Shown here: positions 23,168 to 36,700 of the stretch, one piece after another
How the letters are laid out: every line of letters starts with the position of its first letter
Numbering within the stretch: position 1 is the first letter of the stretch
Source of the DNA: Otatea glauca
Lineage: Eukaryota; Streptophyta; Magnoliopsida; Poales; Poaceae
Length of the DNA: 64,000 bases
Direction: 5' to 3'
NCBI GenBank assembly: GCA_036346275.1
Contig: CM070713.1
Span: 60,631,567 to 60,695,566 of the forward strand
Made by a program: the position numbers and the translations under genes
Notes under the pieces: generated by a model
Databases searched by the model: none
Seen by the model: only the letters and a program-made list of their open reading frames with translations
What the model was told of the DNA's origin: nothing

Positions 23168-25127
23168 TACAGCCTTACACACGAAGAAAGGCACTAGAAC
23201 CTTGCTTTTCCACGTCAAGGTGAGAGAGATGCATCTTCATCCGACTAGGAAAGGAGACTGCGGTGGTGGAAGGAGTAGAAGCAGAAAGCACCAACATGCA
23301 TGCACACTAAATAAGGCAGAATCAACGTACTCGTCCTCGCTTTAATTATTCGCCCTCTCTCGCGCGCACACTGAAACGAAAAAGAAGATGGCAACTAGCT
23401 AGCTAGCCCAGTAATGCGATGTAGAATCTAGCCTTAGTTGCCGTCAGTACAGATCCCTCCAGGAGTCAAGGCTTAATTTGCCTCCCCCACATCAGATTCC
23501 TCGTGGAGCCAGGACGGAGGCGACACGACGGCAGAATCCACTCACTCGTCCAAAGATTCCAAGTGCCACCCAGATACTACCTTCTGCTAGTGCTCCTGCT
23601 CCATGGCCGCAACTATGGATGGCTAGCCTGCCTTGGCCTCTCCTTCCCTGACTCGCTGGATGTACTAGCTAGCATGGTGATTGATCTGAATCAGTTGCAT
23701 CGCCTTTGCATGAACGGTGATGAATCCAATCCTCCATGATGGCATGGCAGCTGCAGGGCTGTAGGGCAAGAACAATGGCCGGATATATCGCGGTAAAAGG
23801 CGTATACGGTTTGACAGACTGACAGCGTTCACTGCCAATGTTGTGGCTGGGAATGCACTGCGAGTGATGGGTCGGTAGGGGATGGAGTTCTATCTGCGCG
23901 GTGAATAGTGCGCATTTTCGCCGCGCTTCAGACGACGTTTGACGCAACGGCGGGTTGTAAAATTTTGCCGGCGTGGTGGCAATTACGGGCTCGCTTTCTC
24001 CCTCGTAATTATTCCCGTGTAAAGTAGGCAGAAGCAGCAGCTCATGGCAGACACGCATACATGCGTACTCGGTAAGCAATCATGGCTTGGGGAGAAAGAA
24101 CGGAGAAACACGAGAGCTGGTATGATATGACAGAGGGAATGAGGAACGATCGAACTGGATCAGGAGGAAGTTTTGGTGATACGATCGCTCGGAGTTTCTG
24201 CTTCGGATTGGACCGGTGAAAGTATGTGCATTATTACAGGGGCTTTGGTGCTGGGAATATGCGACTCCAAGCATGAAAATCTTTGTGCCCATAATGAGCT
24301 TCTTGATCGATGCAGGTACGTGAAGGATGGTTCGTACACCATATGCTCCGTAGGGGATAAGATCAAATCAAATGTTCAACCTTTGATGCATGAGTGCTGT
24401 AGGTAACATGGCCACAAGCCCACAACCGTCGTCTAACTTCAATTTGACGCATTTTAAATTTTTTGTTAGAATTGCACCTTAATACACTCGTTAAATTTAC
24501 ATAAATTATCATCAGTAATCACACAAGTTTGGCAACTTTGAAGGTACGTAGAGAGCATAGTCTATGCTCGACGTTCTGTAAGTATAGGTTCGAGAAATAC
24601 AATAAAAATGATGCGCACGTGTCTCGCAATTACCGAATATCTGCAGGATATTAACAATGTTCCACATTAAGACGGCATTAGCATGAAACAGTAGTTACAG
24701 TGACATATACTGACATGGCATTTGAAGAACATGCCTGGCACATGGAAGCTCTGTTAATAGCACAACCATATCTACATTCATATTAAGTTTACAACTGACG
24801 CAAGTTATTCTGCACTCCAGGATGCAAGAACACCTTATGTACTCATGCACAATCAGATCAATGAGGTCCTGAAGAACATTACCGAGCAATGCAATAATGA
24901 AGTCATCAGCCCAGCAGACCATAGGCCCTTCAAGACGTTCTTCTCTCCAATCCGTAGAAGTATTATTATCATATATTGATTATTGAGAGGTGAAACGTCT
25001 GTGTTATCATCAACCAATTTTACCTCCAGTGAAACATCTTCAAGGCATCTCTGTTCTGTATTAGGCAGTCAGAAGAAAGCCGTTATCCTGTCCAAAACCT
25101 CAGGACAACTAGCGTCCACACGGCAAC
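23168..25127. other. Intergenic, includes the 3' flank of UPF2
   Basis: No gene supported. The UPF2 3' untranslated region should occupy the first few hundred bases left of 25128, but no unambiguous polyadenylation signal could be picked on the minus strand. Confidence 0.5.
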
Positions 25128-28100
25128 TCATCTTCTCCTGCCATAACTATGGTAGAAACCACCAGCGATGTGGTGCCGTTGTCGAGCACCTCCCCTGATC
25201 GAACCATCCCAACCGGCCCATCCACCAGATCTAATACTGCTGCCCGTGCTGCTTCCTCCTTGACCCCAATTCCCCATTTGCGATGATCCACCGTTCATTT
25301 CTTCCTCCTCCCTTTCATTGTATTCAAGGATCCTCCGCTTGATGCTTTGCTTCTCCTCAAGTTCAGCAGCTTCTTGCTGCTTTGTGCTCTGCACAAGTGA
25401 GCTATCACCAGGAATGAACATCTGCTTTGTCTGCTGTTTGTGTCCTTTCTTCATTAGCACCTTAACACGCACCTTGCTGCCACCCCCACCACCTTCTTCA
25501 TCCACAGTTTCTTCTCCACTCTCGGACTCCACAGCCCTTGGGTCCTTTGAACCCTCAAGGACATTCATTGGTACCATCATGTTCAAAGTGGCCCTGGGAC
25601 GCACCTCAGATTTACGTGACTCCAAGCTCTCCTGTAGAAGGGCTTTCAGCTCTCGGTCAAAGTCTTCTTGCTCCTTAGGATCAACTTGCACGACTTTCTG
25701 TCTAACCTCAACACTTTCATCTTCATCAGAACCAACAGGTATGCCATCCTCGCCATCGTCTTCATCGTCGCCTTCATTCTCTGACGCATCATTTGATTTC
25801 TCCTCAGACAAAGCATCTTCCTCATCTTCGTGACCATCAATACTGCCGCTATCTGAATAGCTCTCGCTGTCGGCTGCTGCTTCATGATCCTTACCATTTT
25901 CCTGAGCTCCATTTGTTGAGCCCCCGCCATTCACAGAAGCAGCAGCATCATGTGGCTGCCTTTTCTGAGATTCACTGTCTGAGTGCCTTTCACTTTCAGG
26001 CTTCTCTACTGGGGCTGCACGCTCGTTTTCTTCAAGCTCAACTAATGCAGCATTCAGTTCTTCTATTGATGAATATCTAGTCATGTTTGGTCGTAGCTCA
26101 GCAAACAAATCCTGCAAGAACACGTGCAAGAGCTGTGCTCACTGAAGAAAATGTGTCTTCAGCATCATCAAACAGGCTGATTTGTGTAATGAAGCCCAAT
26201 AAAAGAAACAAAGTAAAGCTATGCCATATCCACAGCTCCAGTAAGGAGCGATACATGCGACATTTAAATGTATGGGACTAATCATGTTGGCGTGTCTTTT
26301 CGCTCCTTATATAAACAAAATAGCAACAACAGGATTCACCACTGTAACAATAGTCTGGTTAAAAAGCACTAAGTTGTGTTTATGTTTTTCATTAGTAAGA
26401 TGGGCACTGATGACTTAGCTCCTCCTATTCTGTAAAAATGCAAAGTCAAATAGGAGCGGAGCTCACAATGCTTTTTCTAGAAAAAGTAATGGGATCTGGT
26501 CCACTGATTCCTCCGAAACAAAAGGATTACATGATCTGTTGAGAACCACACGTAAAAGTGTTGATAAGCATGCATCATTATGATCGTAAAAATGTTCAAT
26601 CCTGAATATTCGCCTATTAGTAAGTCCACAGATCTTTAGATACCCATCAGAAATATACCTTGGTTTAGTATACAGCGCAGTCATTTGACTCATATTATCG
26701 GATGTTTTTCCTCACAATCAGAATCCAGAACCTACTAGATACCATTATTGGCTATGGGCTGCCTACACCAGAAATTTAACTACATGCATCTTACAGTTTC
26801 TAGATTCGTTTTTTACTTTATAGCCCGGCATCTATAATGGGGAATGGAGAAGACCCACAAAAGTATTTATGCATGTTGGCAAGTTGTTCACATGAGAAAG
26901 GAACATAAGTGCTTATGCATGTCGGCAAGCTGTATACATGGGAAAGAAACTAACCTGAATGTCAAACTCTATGTCAAGTGGTAAGGGCCCTTTACTAATA
27001 ATATATCTTTGAAAATGTAGCAAAAACTTGTCGAGCTTTCTTTTTGAAGAGCCTCTACTGAAATAGTGGCCACAAGTCTGCAAAAGTGTAATGATCAATC
27101 TGATCCTGAAGCAATCTTCTGGTGGATCCAACACATCTTGCTGCACAAGAAAAGAAAAATTGAAAGATGTTCAGCTCAACACAGACACACTTTGATTGAT
27201 CCTTCTCAAACATAGGCTTGCAATAAGTTTTTTAAAAAGATAAAAGAGTAAGAAATCAAGGTTAATGTCATCTAACTTTTTCGCGAATACTTATCCCCGT
27301 ACAAGAAATATGCTTATTATGTTTTATATAGTTGAAAGTTTGGATATTATACAGTTTTGAACACAGATATATGACTAGCATGTACAAGAATGCTAACGCC
27401 AGAAGCAGAAACCTGATTATCTTTTCATAAAATTGGTTTAACTCCTGATCTCTACAGAGCAAAGAAAAGGGATCAGGATAATCAGAATGTTCTGACATAT
27501 AGCAAAACCCAATAATTTTGAACACTTCTAGAAACAAGTAAAATTAAAGTCAGAACCGCTGAAGTCTTTCCAAGCCAGCATCTGAACCACATAACATAAG
27601 CTAACATATCAACAATGATGAATAGAATCTGGAAACAAATTAAAGATAGCAAAGGTTTCCAATCTTTGCTAAATGATGTACTCCCTCTGTTTCAAAATAT
27701 AAGGCATATTTTTTGCAGTTCTATCTCAAAATATAAGGCACATGTGAATTTATTGATGGTTTCCCTTGTTTGCCCTTTTTATCACATCTTCTCCCTCCTG
27801 CATTTATAAGTGTTCCTTCTCACAAATTATTCTCTCCCACATTCCCAATGTATTTATAGCATGGGTAGCAGTCATTTCCTCTAGCATCTCTTGATTTTGC
27901 AAACTCCTTAACCCACGTGCCTAGCCAAAATACGCCTTATAAAAAGAAACAGAAAAGAGTATTTGCTTACTTCAGGAGTTCCATGACCGAACACAATGAT
28001 AAGGTACAGTGTCTCGAACACAACTGATGAATCGATATGCTTGTAGCTGTATAGCTCTCCAAGGAATCGCATGTGGGCGAGGTGCCTTTGTTGCCTTCCA

Positions 28101-31100
28101 TAGTCATTCAACTCCAGCCCAACCCTTATCTCTTCTAAAACCTAAATAAAAATAGACAAATAAATTAAATCACTTAAATCTCTAGTTGCAAGTGCTCCAA
28201 TTTTTTTCTTTAAAAAATATTCCTCTTCATCAATCAATAGGTAACTTTGCATGCCATTGTCATGTACTGGTTTGAGTTCCTAAGTATATGCTTGTGTGAT
28301 AAATGTAAATTATTCCAATCAGAAATTTCCTTGGGATTGAAAACATCATGGTTTAAGGACTCGACAAAAGGAACTAACCTCATCTACCACTGCAACAGCA
28401 AAGTCATCATGATAGCGACTAAGTCCAGCAGTGAGAAGAGCAATCAGATGAACTTGGCTGTACTTTCCCTTGTGAACCTTTAGAAAGCACTTTATGAGGT
28501 ATTGCTGACACTCTGCCCAAGGTAGCTTGCGTAATTGGCGAAGAACATGTTCAGTACTTGATTTGTCAAGATCTGAGAAAAGTAACTTCCTTATGTACTG
28601 CACAGGGAGGAAAAGAGGTAGAATTATTCCTTATTACACTCTATAGATAAGTTAAATGAAAATGATAAGAGAAACAAATGAGATCAGAGAAGACATGGAT
28701 ATCTTACTTGATGCAGAGGTGGCCGAACTTTTGAAACTCGGGCAGATCTTTCTGGCGGTTTACACAGGTAGTAGGCATTTTCCACAAGTGTACTGTGGCG
28801 TGGATCCAAATTCTTCACATTTTTCAATCGCATCAGTATCTCCAACATGTTAGCCATGCGAATGGTAGTTTCAGGTGACCGATACAAAAAGCGTCCGCAA
28901 GTCTCAAGAAGGTTGCAGGCCACATCAATGTTATGATGACTGAAATCATCTAGGCAGGCCTGCAAAATATAAACAATATGCCTTCCCTAAGCAACAGATG
29001 GAAGTGCAAGAAGGCTCGAAATTACTGACTCCACGCATAAGACATGCATACCTTCAAACAGCTGAAAACAAGAGCTGCAGGTGCAATTTTGAATTTGCAC
29101 AACTCCCCAATAAATCTTATGTTTTTTATTTTTGTTTCGATGTTGATCTGATCCTGAAAAAGGAAACAGAACAGAGAAGAATAGTTAGTTACAGCAAATA
29201 CATAAAGTTATGTGGATAAAAAGAATTCCTGCCTCTCTCCACTCCAACTCCAAATCTCCAACCCCCTACTTTGAAGGATACGGGGAAGGTGCTGGAGATG
29301 ATGTTAATAGCTTAGCTTAGATTTTAGAGCTAATGACTAATACCAGATATTGTTAAGGATAAAATGAGAATTTGTTATGATAAGGAAACAGGAACTGAGA
29401 ACCGACAAGGTGAAGGAACAAGGTGTTCATATGAGCATACCTTTTTATTTATTAAAAAGTTGAACTCCTCTTCAAGCATAGAGAGAAGAATGCTTGGGAT
29501 ATCTTTCATACATGTTGATAATGTGGCAACCAACCGAGAATAGTAGGGTAAAAGTTCCAGTGAAGTCCTTGGGACATTGAACAAGGCCCGCACAAGTTTC
29601 TTTCGACTTGCTTTGGAATTTAGGTAGCAAAAATCAACCTGGAGAAATACAAAGTAGCTTGAGAATGATAATCAGCCTTTGATGTATAGAGGATAGACAA
29701 TACAACATGAGCTAATACCGTCAATTGATCAACAAGATCCCGGCTAACACATCCTGGCAGCCTCTGTAGCAGGTTATCCAAACTTGCACCGTCCAAGGCT
29801 CTTACTTTCTCTTTCTCTCTTTCATTTTTTCTGTCCAGATCCTTCTCTTTGGGTTTATCTTTTTCTGCATCTTTTCCCTTATCTTTATCTTTGTCTTCGC
29901 TATCCTTGGCCCCATCATCTGCCTTGCCTTCCAGTTGATGTTCAGTGGCAGAAGAAGTTTGAGCAGTATCATGTACTTCAATCTCTTGTTCTGTGCTGGA
30001 TTCCTTCAAAACAAAATTCATACAATGGTTTAGTGTCAAACCCAAAAGAAGAAAATAAAAGAAAAACATCCTAAGCAAATGTATATTTAAAAAAAGGAGT
30101 AAAGACATTCCTCCTTCCCTCTGTCACTCTCCCACACACAGATAAAGAAAAGGGTACATAAACAACCTTGTGGATGTCAGATATAAACAATGTATGGAAC
30201 ATGCTATCAATGTAAAATTAAACAAGGAAATGGAAGACGTAGGGACTGAACACGTTCATGAGATCATGTTCTGTGAACCATATCTGTGGGTAACAATTCA
30301 GATATCATATATTTGGTTAGCGTAAATTGGGAGCAAAAACTGCACCACAAAAATATTTGTTGTGAAGGCAAACTACCATATGTTTTCATATTTAAACAAA
30401 GTTTTTAGCCACATCTGAAAAGGCCAGATTTTGCTATCCAGAAGAATCAGGAGACACTATGGATGTCACCCAAAAAAATGTTGCAAACAAGCAGATAATC
30501 ACAGTGACATCTAATAATCCAGTTTACAAAGACAAAGTTATTCAAGAACCTTCTCGGCCACTAGTAATGTGAACTTGCAGAATGTACTAGTTTTGAGATA
30601 TTGGATTCTTACATTAGATTGTTCACGGCCCTTAGCATGTTGCTCATTCAACTTTGGTTCGGCCTCTCCCAATAACACAGCAGGCACAAATGCTCTGCTC
30701 AAAAAAGTAGTTTGCATAGTTTCAGAAGTATACCCAAGTAACATAGTTAATGTAGTTCCACAGCAAGCTAATGAGTCCAGCAAGGTATTTGCGATAGGCT
30801 GATAGTATGAAGAGAAACCTGAGATCAGGTAAAGATTCGTAAAAAGCCTTGGTATCATCATCATCCCAAATAGGTTCCAGTGCAGATGGTTCTTTTCGAG
30901 AAGATGGGGCAACATCAGTTCCTGTAGTAACCCTCGTAGTATTTCCATCATCTGGCATCACTGGAGGCTGCATGTAAAGAGCTTCAGCTAACCTGCAAAA
31001 GAAAAGGTTAAAGATTGTCAAGAATCATATGTAAATACATATGATCGAATGATAATATTAAAATGCAAAAATAGAAGCATCAACAATTACTCAAGTCATG

Positions 31101-34100
31101 GCAAAAGATTATCTTTTCTTTTCTAACAATATTTAAGATGATAAAATTAACTAAACATCTAAGGTATTTTGCAATGCTGAACATGTAAGCAATTATTAGA
31201 CTTAAATTGGTTGAAATGGTGTGTTCTACATTTGCATAATACTTGTTATCAGGTGTTTACCTTTGTAGGAGATAGGAAGGAAATATTGTTTCAAGTATAA
31301 CAAAGAAAGTGATAGTACAGATCATGCAAAAGAAAACCCTCTCAGCTAAACAAGCGCAGTCTTGGTTATCAGCTGTGATGGAAACCAATCCTATGCACAC
31401 CCTCCATTTCTTGCAAATTTGCGCAAACCCTCTATTTTAACCACCAAACCCAAAAAAGATCTCCAAAAAAGAAAGGGAATCTCTTGGGTGATCTAAAGCA
31501 TTGTAAATTTACATGTGTTAACTAGTACTAGGAGAACCAAAAAATTGAAGCTTGGAGTAAATAGTTAATTATGTCTTTCCTCCTTTCAAATTATTTTGTG
31601 GCAATTTATTGTTTTTCTTTCTCCTTGCATAGATCAAATGTGAGGCTGAAACTTTACACGATGGTACATCGATATTTTGTCTATCCTAACTATTTTTTAT
31701 AGAAATTTTGGACTGATTTGAATGTTCTTTTGTGTGTGAGCACACTCTTGCAGTAACGTGCGGATGAGCTATGGTTGATTTCCGCTTCATGTAAATACAA
31801 TATTTTCATATGAACATAATATTTACAAATTTTAGGGGGTGGGCCATGGGAGGTAAGAACCCAATGATGACATAATACTACAGCAAAAAAAAATTCAGCT
31901 CATAAATTACAGGGGTCAAGCGAGTGCTGCTGTGTTATACAACCAAAGTCCCCTAACAGAGGACCAGATGTCACAAAGTTCAACCTACAAATAACAAAAT
32001 TAGATAAATGGCAGCTTATGCTGCTATGAAACAATACATAAACAAATTAAAAATGACACTATCAAATAGACACTCACGAGGATACACCACGTAGTAGCTG
32101 ATCGAAGGACTTCCGGAGTTTCTCATATGAGGCTGTGTTCTCATCGCTTAGTTCACCTTTGGCACTTAAAACTTTTGCATTCTCTGCCTCCATCAGACGA
32201 AGAGACTGAATATAGTGGATAATATAGGTGTATGCATAAAGATATTAGAGGAAGGTCAAATGATGGCAAATAAGAGAGTCCATACTAATAAAGAAAGAGT
32301 GTATTTACCGCATGTTCTGATTGTAGTAGTTCAGCTACAGCATCATAGTAAGAGTTTAAGGCTTTCTTGAAGAACTTCTTCTGATCAGCAGTAACATTTA
32401 GGTCCTTACAGAACTGTATCCATTCAAATTTTCATTGGTCAGTTACTCAGCCCAGTATGGACATTCAAAATAAATCAGTCTTCTGACCACTATAATAGGC
32501 ACTATATACAGTGTAGACATGTTGTACTAGTATACTGCTATACACCTGAGAATAGTATGCCAAACGGTATAGGGTGGTGGGAGTGGGACCATTTATCACA
32601 TGACATGACAATGACACTTCCTGCTTAGGCCCAGCAAGTTTATGACACTTCCTGAACTGAAGTTTCCAAGATATTCTTTGAGAAAATCTAGACCTTATCA
32701 GTTCACTTTGCCCTTAGTGTCTTAGTGGGAAACTAATCAAATTCAGTATTCTCCAGTCATTTTTAAAGGCTGCAAAAAGTATCACTTATTCAGAAACTAA
32801 AGATAACTTTGGGGCTCAGGGATGCGCATTGAATTATGTAAGAGCAGCTAGATCTACTTAATGCAGTCAAATGTGATCGGCATTTTTTTCTGAGACCATT
32901 TGATTACTTAATAAATGATATTGGTACTTAAATTTCTCTTACCTCATCATAAGCTTCTTGGCCATGAGACTGTAACCCTATGAATAACCTCCCTTGACGA
33001 GCAAAGGTAGAGAGAAGAGACAAATTTGTCTGAGTTGCTTCCCGGTCCTTCAAATGCTCCAGTGATGTAAGATCTTTTATAATGTTTACAAAGACAGTAG
33101 CATCTTCAGCAATTCCAACAAAATACAGTTCAATCAGAAGTTTCAGTGTGCTTCTCTTCTTCATAGCTCTCAAGTTTTTGTCTACATCCAAATCATCTCT
33201 GGATTTACCAGGAAAGAAGACCTTCAGTAGACCTTGTATAAGACAAGGAGAGAAGTCCTTGTATCTTTGATGAAGCAGTGAGCAAACCTACATTACATTG
33301 CTACAAGGGTTATTACATTACATAAATCCATATATGTGATGCATTTGGATGTTCACATCTTTACCATCACCTAAACCTCAATCTGCAAAGTGAAGTAATA
33401 AAGCCATGTAACAGCATAATGCCAATAAGCCCAAATAAAATAACTGATAATATATGTAAGTATATAACAGCACAAAGTGTAGAGGCTGTCACTAAGGAAG
33501 GGAGCGTGCTTCATTCTGTAACCCAGAAACTTGAAATAGACAAGTGTAAAATGAACAAATGGGCTTGCTCAAGTACAGGGAGAGCTCTACAGAAATAACA
33601 TGGTGAGCAAGTGTATGAGATACGAAAATATTTGACAATGCAAGTTACTATTGTCAATTACCTGAACAGCAGCTTGTATATCAGCAGAACGAAGTTTGGC
33701 CTCACAAATATAAGAAACTGCTTCGCTGACAAACTTGCTCAAGTTCACACTTTTCAACTCATCCATTAACCCATCCTTTTGTTCATCATTTATTGTTTTG
33801 AGTTTCTTTATAACTGTTGTATTTCGCTTAATACTAGAGTCAAGAGTCCTCAGGTAGTTTGCATCTGAAATTAGTAAATCGTCACATCATAATGATGCTA
33901 CAAAAAATGTGCTTGACTTATCGAGATCAGAAATTTATCCACTCATCAATTGAAACATTAATCATCCATTTGCAAGAGAACCAAGAATTACACAAGGAAT
34001 GGAATTATGTATAAAAAGACAAATGATTAAAAAAAATGAAGCCATTGAGTAACTTATCAGCATATTTCCATTGCTAACATTCAAAAGCATATGTGTATAA

Positions 34101-36060
34101 GCTACAGAAATTAATGGATGCCTCATCAACTGTACTGGGTTGTTAGTTGTCAAGAAAATTAAAGATCAACAAAATTACCATGTGAAAAAAGTTGGAGCAT
34201 CTAAGCTAATAGATACAAATCAATTACATGAGTAGTTCAGCACTGAGTAGCCAAAATGAGATTGGGGGAAGAGCCTCCTTGATCAACATAGCTGGAAGCC
34301 GAGAACTCCAAAATATCAGGAATTTCAAGATACATCTTAAAGTAGAGAGCTAACATAATCGGTTTGTTCACCCTCAATCACAGTTCTATTTTCTTAAATT
34401 TATTTGTGTACCACCTACAGTTTTCATATATACTATCAGTTGTATGGAACATAAATTCCCACCATCTCTCCTACAATGTTCATATGTCTTTGCAGTTGTA
34501 TTGAACAACCTCCTCCCACCCACCCTCTGTGTGTGCATGAAATGGTCCTTAAAACATCTCAATGGCCGAAAATCTCGGCAAAAAGGTTCATGGCCAGTTT
34601 GGCAGTTTGTAGTTGTTGTATTGTGCTGTGCTATGCTGCGTTGTGGAAACTACTTAGTTACGGGAATATCAATATTTACTAATTGCAATAAGACTTTGCT
34701 GTTGTGGATCCAAAAAAAGATGCTTTAAACTAATTGCTTTATCCAAAAGTAGAAGAATCTGAAGTTCTTTCAAAAAGCCAGTATAATGCAAAAATGGAGC
34801 CTCGGTCGGTTGAACTAGAGTCCTCAACACTGCTACATAGGGGAAATATTATTGATACAGTGCTGGTATACCAAATGAATAAATTTGAAGTGCAACATGA
34901 AGATAACAGCAAGTAACTCCTACTCTCTGCAATATCTACGCTAACAGTTCATGCACCTTGATAATATTGTTTGTTTATCAGAGAAACTACTTCTCCAACC
35001 AAAAAGAATAAAAACTAAGAATTTTTCTTGCTCCATTTGATTTGCTTTTTGTGCAAGTGTAAATGATGCACAGCATGTACATCAATTTGACTTTAAGCAT
35101 GCGAGCTTCAGATATTTATATTAGACAGAAATTTTCATCATGACTTCTATGAAATAAACGTTCCTAAATGAAAAAGACTACCAGGCCTTTCAGGGTTTAG
35201 GTTGCTCCGGCGGAGGGCGATCTTTTGATCAACAAGTTTTTTGTATTCTTCAAGACGAGCCTCCTGCATACAGCCGAAATTTAGGATCAGTGAGCAGAAT
35301 TCTGAACTTAAAATGCTAGAAAGCTCAGATAGCCAATGTAAACAGTCATTTATGAGCTACAAGTCTACAAATAAGATCCGCCACTAAACCCTAGGAACAG
35401 AAAATGAATCCACTTGAGCTGTAGTCAGGAGTCTCGATTACAAGAAACTACCTCAAATTATACAAACTAGAAACCGATTAGGAACAAGGGAACCAATTCA
35501 CAGTAACATGTAAATGTGGTTCACAGTGTCAGTATCATGCTGTGTCCTGTGTCCTTGTTATTATTCGTGCAACCTTGGTTGTAACTTATAAGTTAGCAAC
35601 GCATCTGTGGTTATCAACCAGGCAAGGAATCAAAGTTTTGCGGCATTTTTTATTGAAGCCAACAAGTTCCACTATCATAGCAGGCCTAGCAAACACCCAA
35701 CCAATTGTAACTATGTGAAATTAAGAACCTCAACCTTCTCCCTCATCAAAATCGCAGCCCTGTGAGTGCCAAGTTTGCCAATGGAATAAGATGTTGGTAG
35801 ATTAATGGTCAATATTGTCAGGTGGGCAAAATGGAGCAAAAGACAGCAACAATAACCATTGGCCAATAGAATTGCAAGTTTGCAACACCACTAAATAATT
35901 AAATATCACCAAAAACCACTGTGCTAGTGTGAAGCTAGCCAATTACCCATTTCATAATATTATTACAGGTGTACAGAATTACCTCATCATCCTGTTTGCT
36001 TTGGCGTGCCTCGTCATCTTGCTTGGTGTCCATGCGGTTCTCGTTGTGAGTGCTCTCCAT
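25128..36060 (-). CDS. UPF2: UPF2, regulator of nonsense transcripts 2 (16 coding exons)
   Basis: UPF2 is the nonsense-mediated mRNA decay scaffold that links UPF3 on exon junction complexes to the helicase UPF1. Coding exons (plus coordinates, read right to left): 35983-36060, 35182-35263, 33662-33864, 32943-33287, 32309-32413, 32078-32205, 30819-30992, 30613-30694, 29719-30003, 29441-29638, 29052-29153, 28708-28959, 28379-28597, 27971-28141, 26955-27140, 25128-26111. All join at GT/AG and keep one frame of about 1197 codons, close to the length of Arabidopsis UPF2. MIF4G-type regions: about residues 54-275 (KKRSTLKLLIELYFVGIAED), 480-670 (GCVSRDLVDQLT, ACNLLETCGRFLYRSPETT) and 680-870 (KLLFSDLDKSS, the UPF3-binding one). 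A Lys/Glu/Asp-rich linker lies near 430-480, an acidic tract near 950-1003, and the UPF1-binding segment follows (RQKVVQVDPKEQEDFDRELK, then STKQQEAAELEEKQSIKRRI). Start: ATG at 36060, six bases after an acceptor. Introns carry MITEs. Confidence 0.95.
27681..27959. mobile_element. Stowaway-like MITE in a UPF2 intron
   Basis: It starts CTCCCTCTGTTTCAAAATAT and ends with the inverted partner (reverse complement CTCTTTTCTGTTTC...TATAAGGCGTATTTT). Both arms share TATAAGGC(A/G)TATTTT. TA dinucleotides flank it (27679-27680 and 27960-27961). Its right end is ten bases from the donor side of the UPF2 exon at 27971-28141. Confidence 0.85.
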
Positions 36061-36700
36061 TTTATTCTACAAAGTGAAAATATGCACAGTTAGCCCCAAA
36101 TGTTTCACTGTAACTATATTAGGGGGTGTTTGGATTAGGGGTATTTCATTGGAATGTAACTATATTAGGGGGTGTTTGGATTAGGGGTATTTCATTGGAA
36201 TGTTTTAGGATCTAGCTCAAATTTGAACTAAATCGCAAAACCTCTCAAGGAATTACCACTCATCCAAATAGGGCCTTAGCGGTAAATAACGTCAAAAAGT
36301 ATCCCCTAACAACCAGAGCCGCGAGATATGCACAAAGTAGAAATATTCTGTCGATTTTAACGAAGAAATGATGGAGTCGCTGGTTCAAACAAATCCAAAG
36401 CTAAAACCACTAGGGATCTCGAGCTAAGCGGCCAAGCAGAGCGACATCACTGCAGCGCGAAGTTCTAGAAACTGAAACGTAATACCTCCGTAAAAAAACG
36501 CAAGATGGGGAGTCTCGGATCGGACGGAGACTCAGGCGACGGACGGCGGCGTCGAAAATCAGCGCCGCCACCTCGACCCGGAAAACCTAGCGAAGACGGC
36601 TCACAGCGGGGACGGGGTAAGAGGGTACGTACCGTGACGAGCGAGAGAGGCGGTTGCCGGCGACGAGCGCGCGGCTGGGCCGGCTCGGTCGGCGTGGGGC
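36061..36700 (-). promoter_or_regulatory. UPF2: UPF2 5' leader: non-coding exon and leader intron
   Basis: The coding start sits six bases inside an exon whose acceptor (CACTTTGTAG) is at 36067-36076, so a non-coding first exon must lie further right. A strong donor, CACG|GTACGTACC, ends a GC-rich segment at 36633; a weaker alternative, ACGGAG|GTATT, is at about 36484. With the first, the leader intron is about 570 bp. Long 5' leader introns are common in housekeeping plant genes. The transcription start is not determined. Confidence 0.55.
36121..36275. mobile_element. Tourist-like MITE with a duplicated 46-bp end, in the UPF2 leader intron
   Basis: The inner element, 36168-36275, starts GGGGGTGTTTGGATTAGG and ends ATCCAAATAGGGCC, with TTA on both sides (36165-36167 and 36276-36278), as for PIF/Harbinger elements. 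Its first 36 bp plus the target are present twice: 36121-36166 is an almost perfect head-to-tail copy. Confidence 0.75.

Noticed and set aside
22740..23345. 201-codon frame starting at 22740
   Set aside because: It begins inside the 747-bp solo LTR and crosses its 3' boundary and the target duplication, so it cannot be an ancestral gene.
25318..25833. 171-codon plus-strand open frame rich in Ser
   Set aside because: It is the antisense of the acidic and Ser-rich C-terminal exon of UPF2; codon bias of that exon opens the opposite frame.
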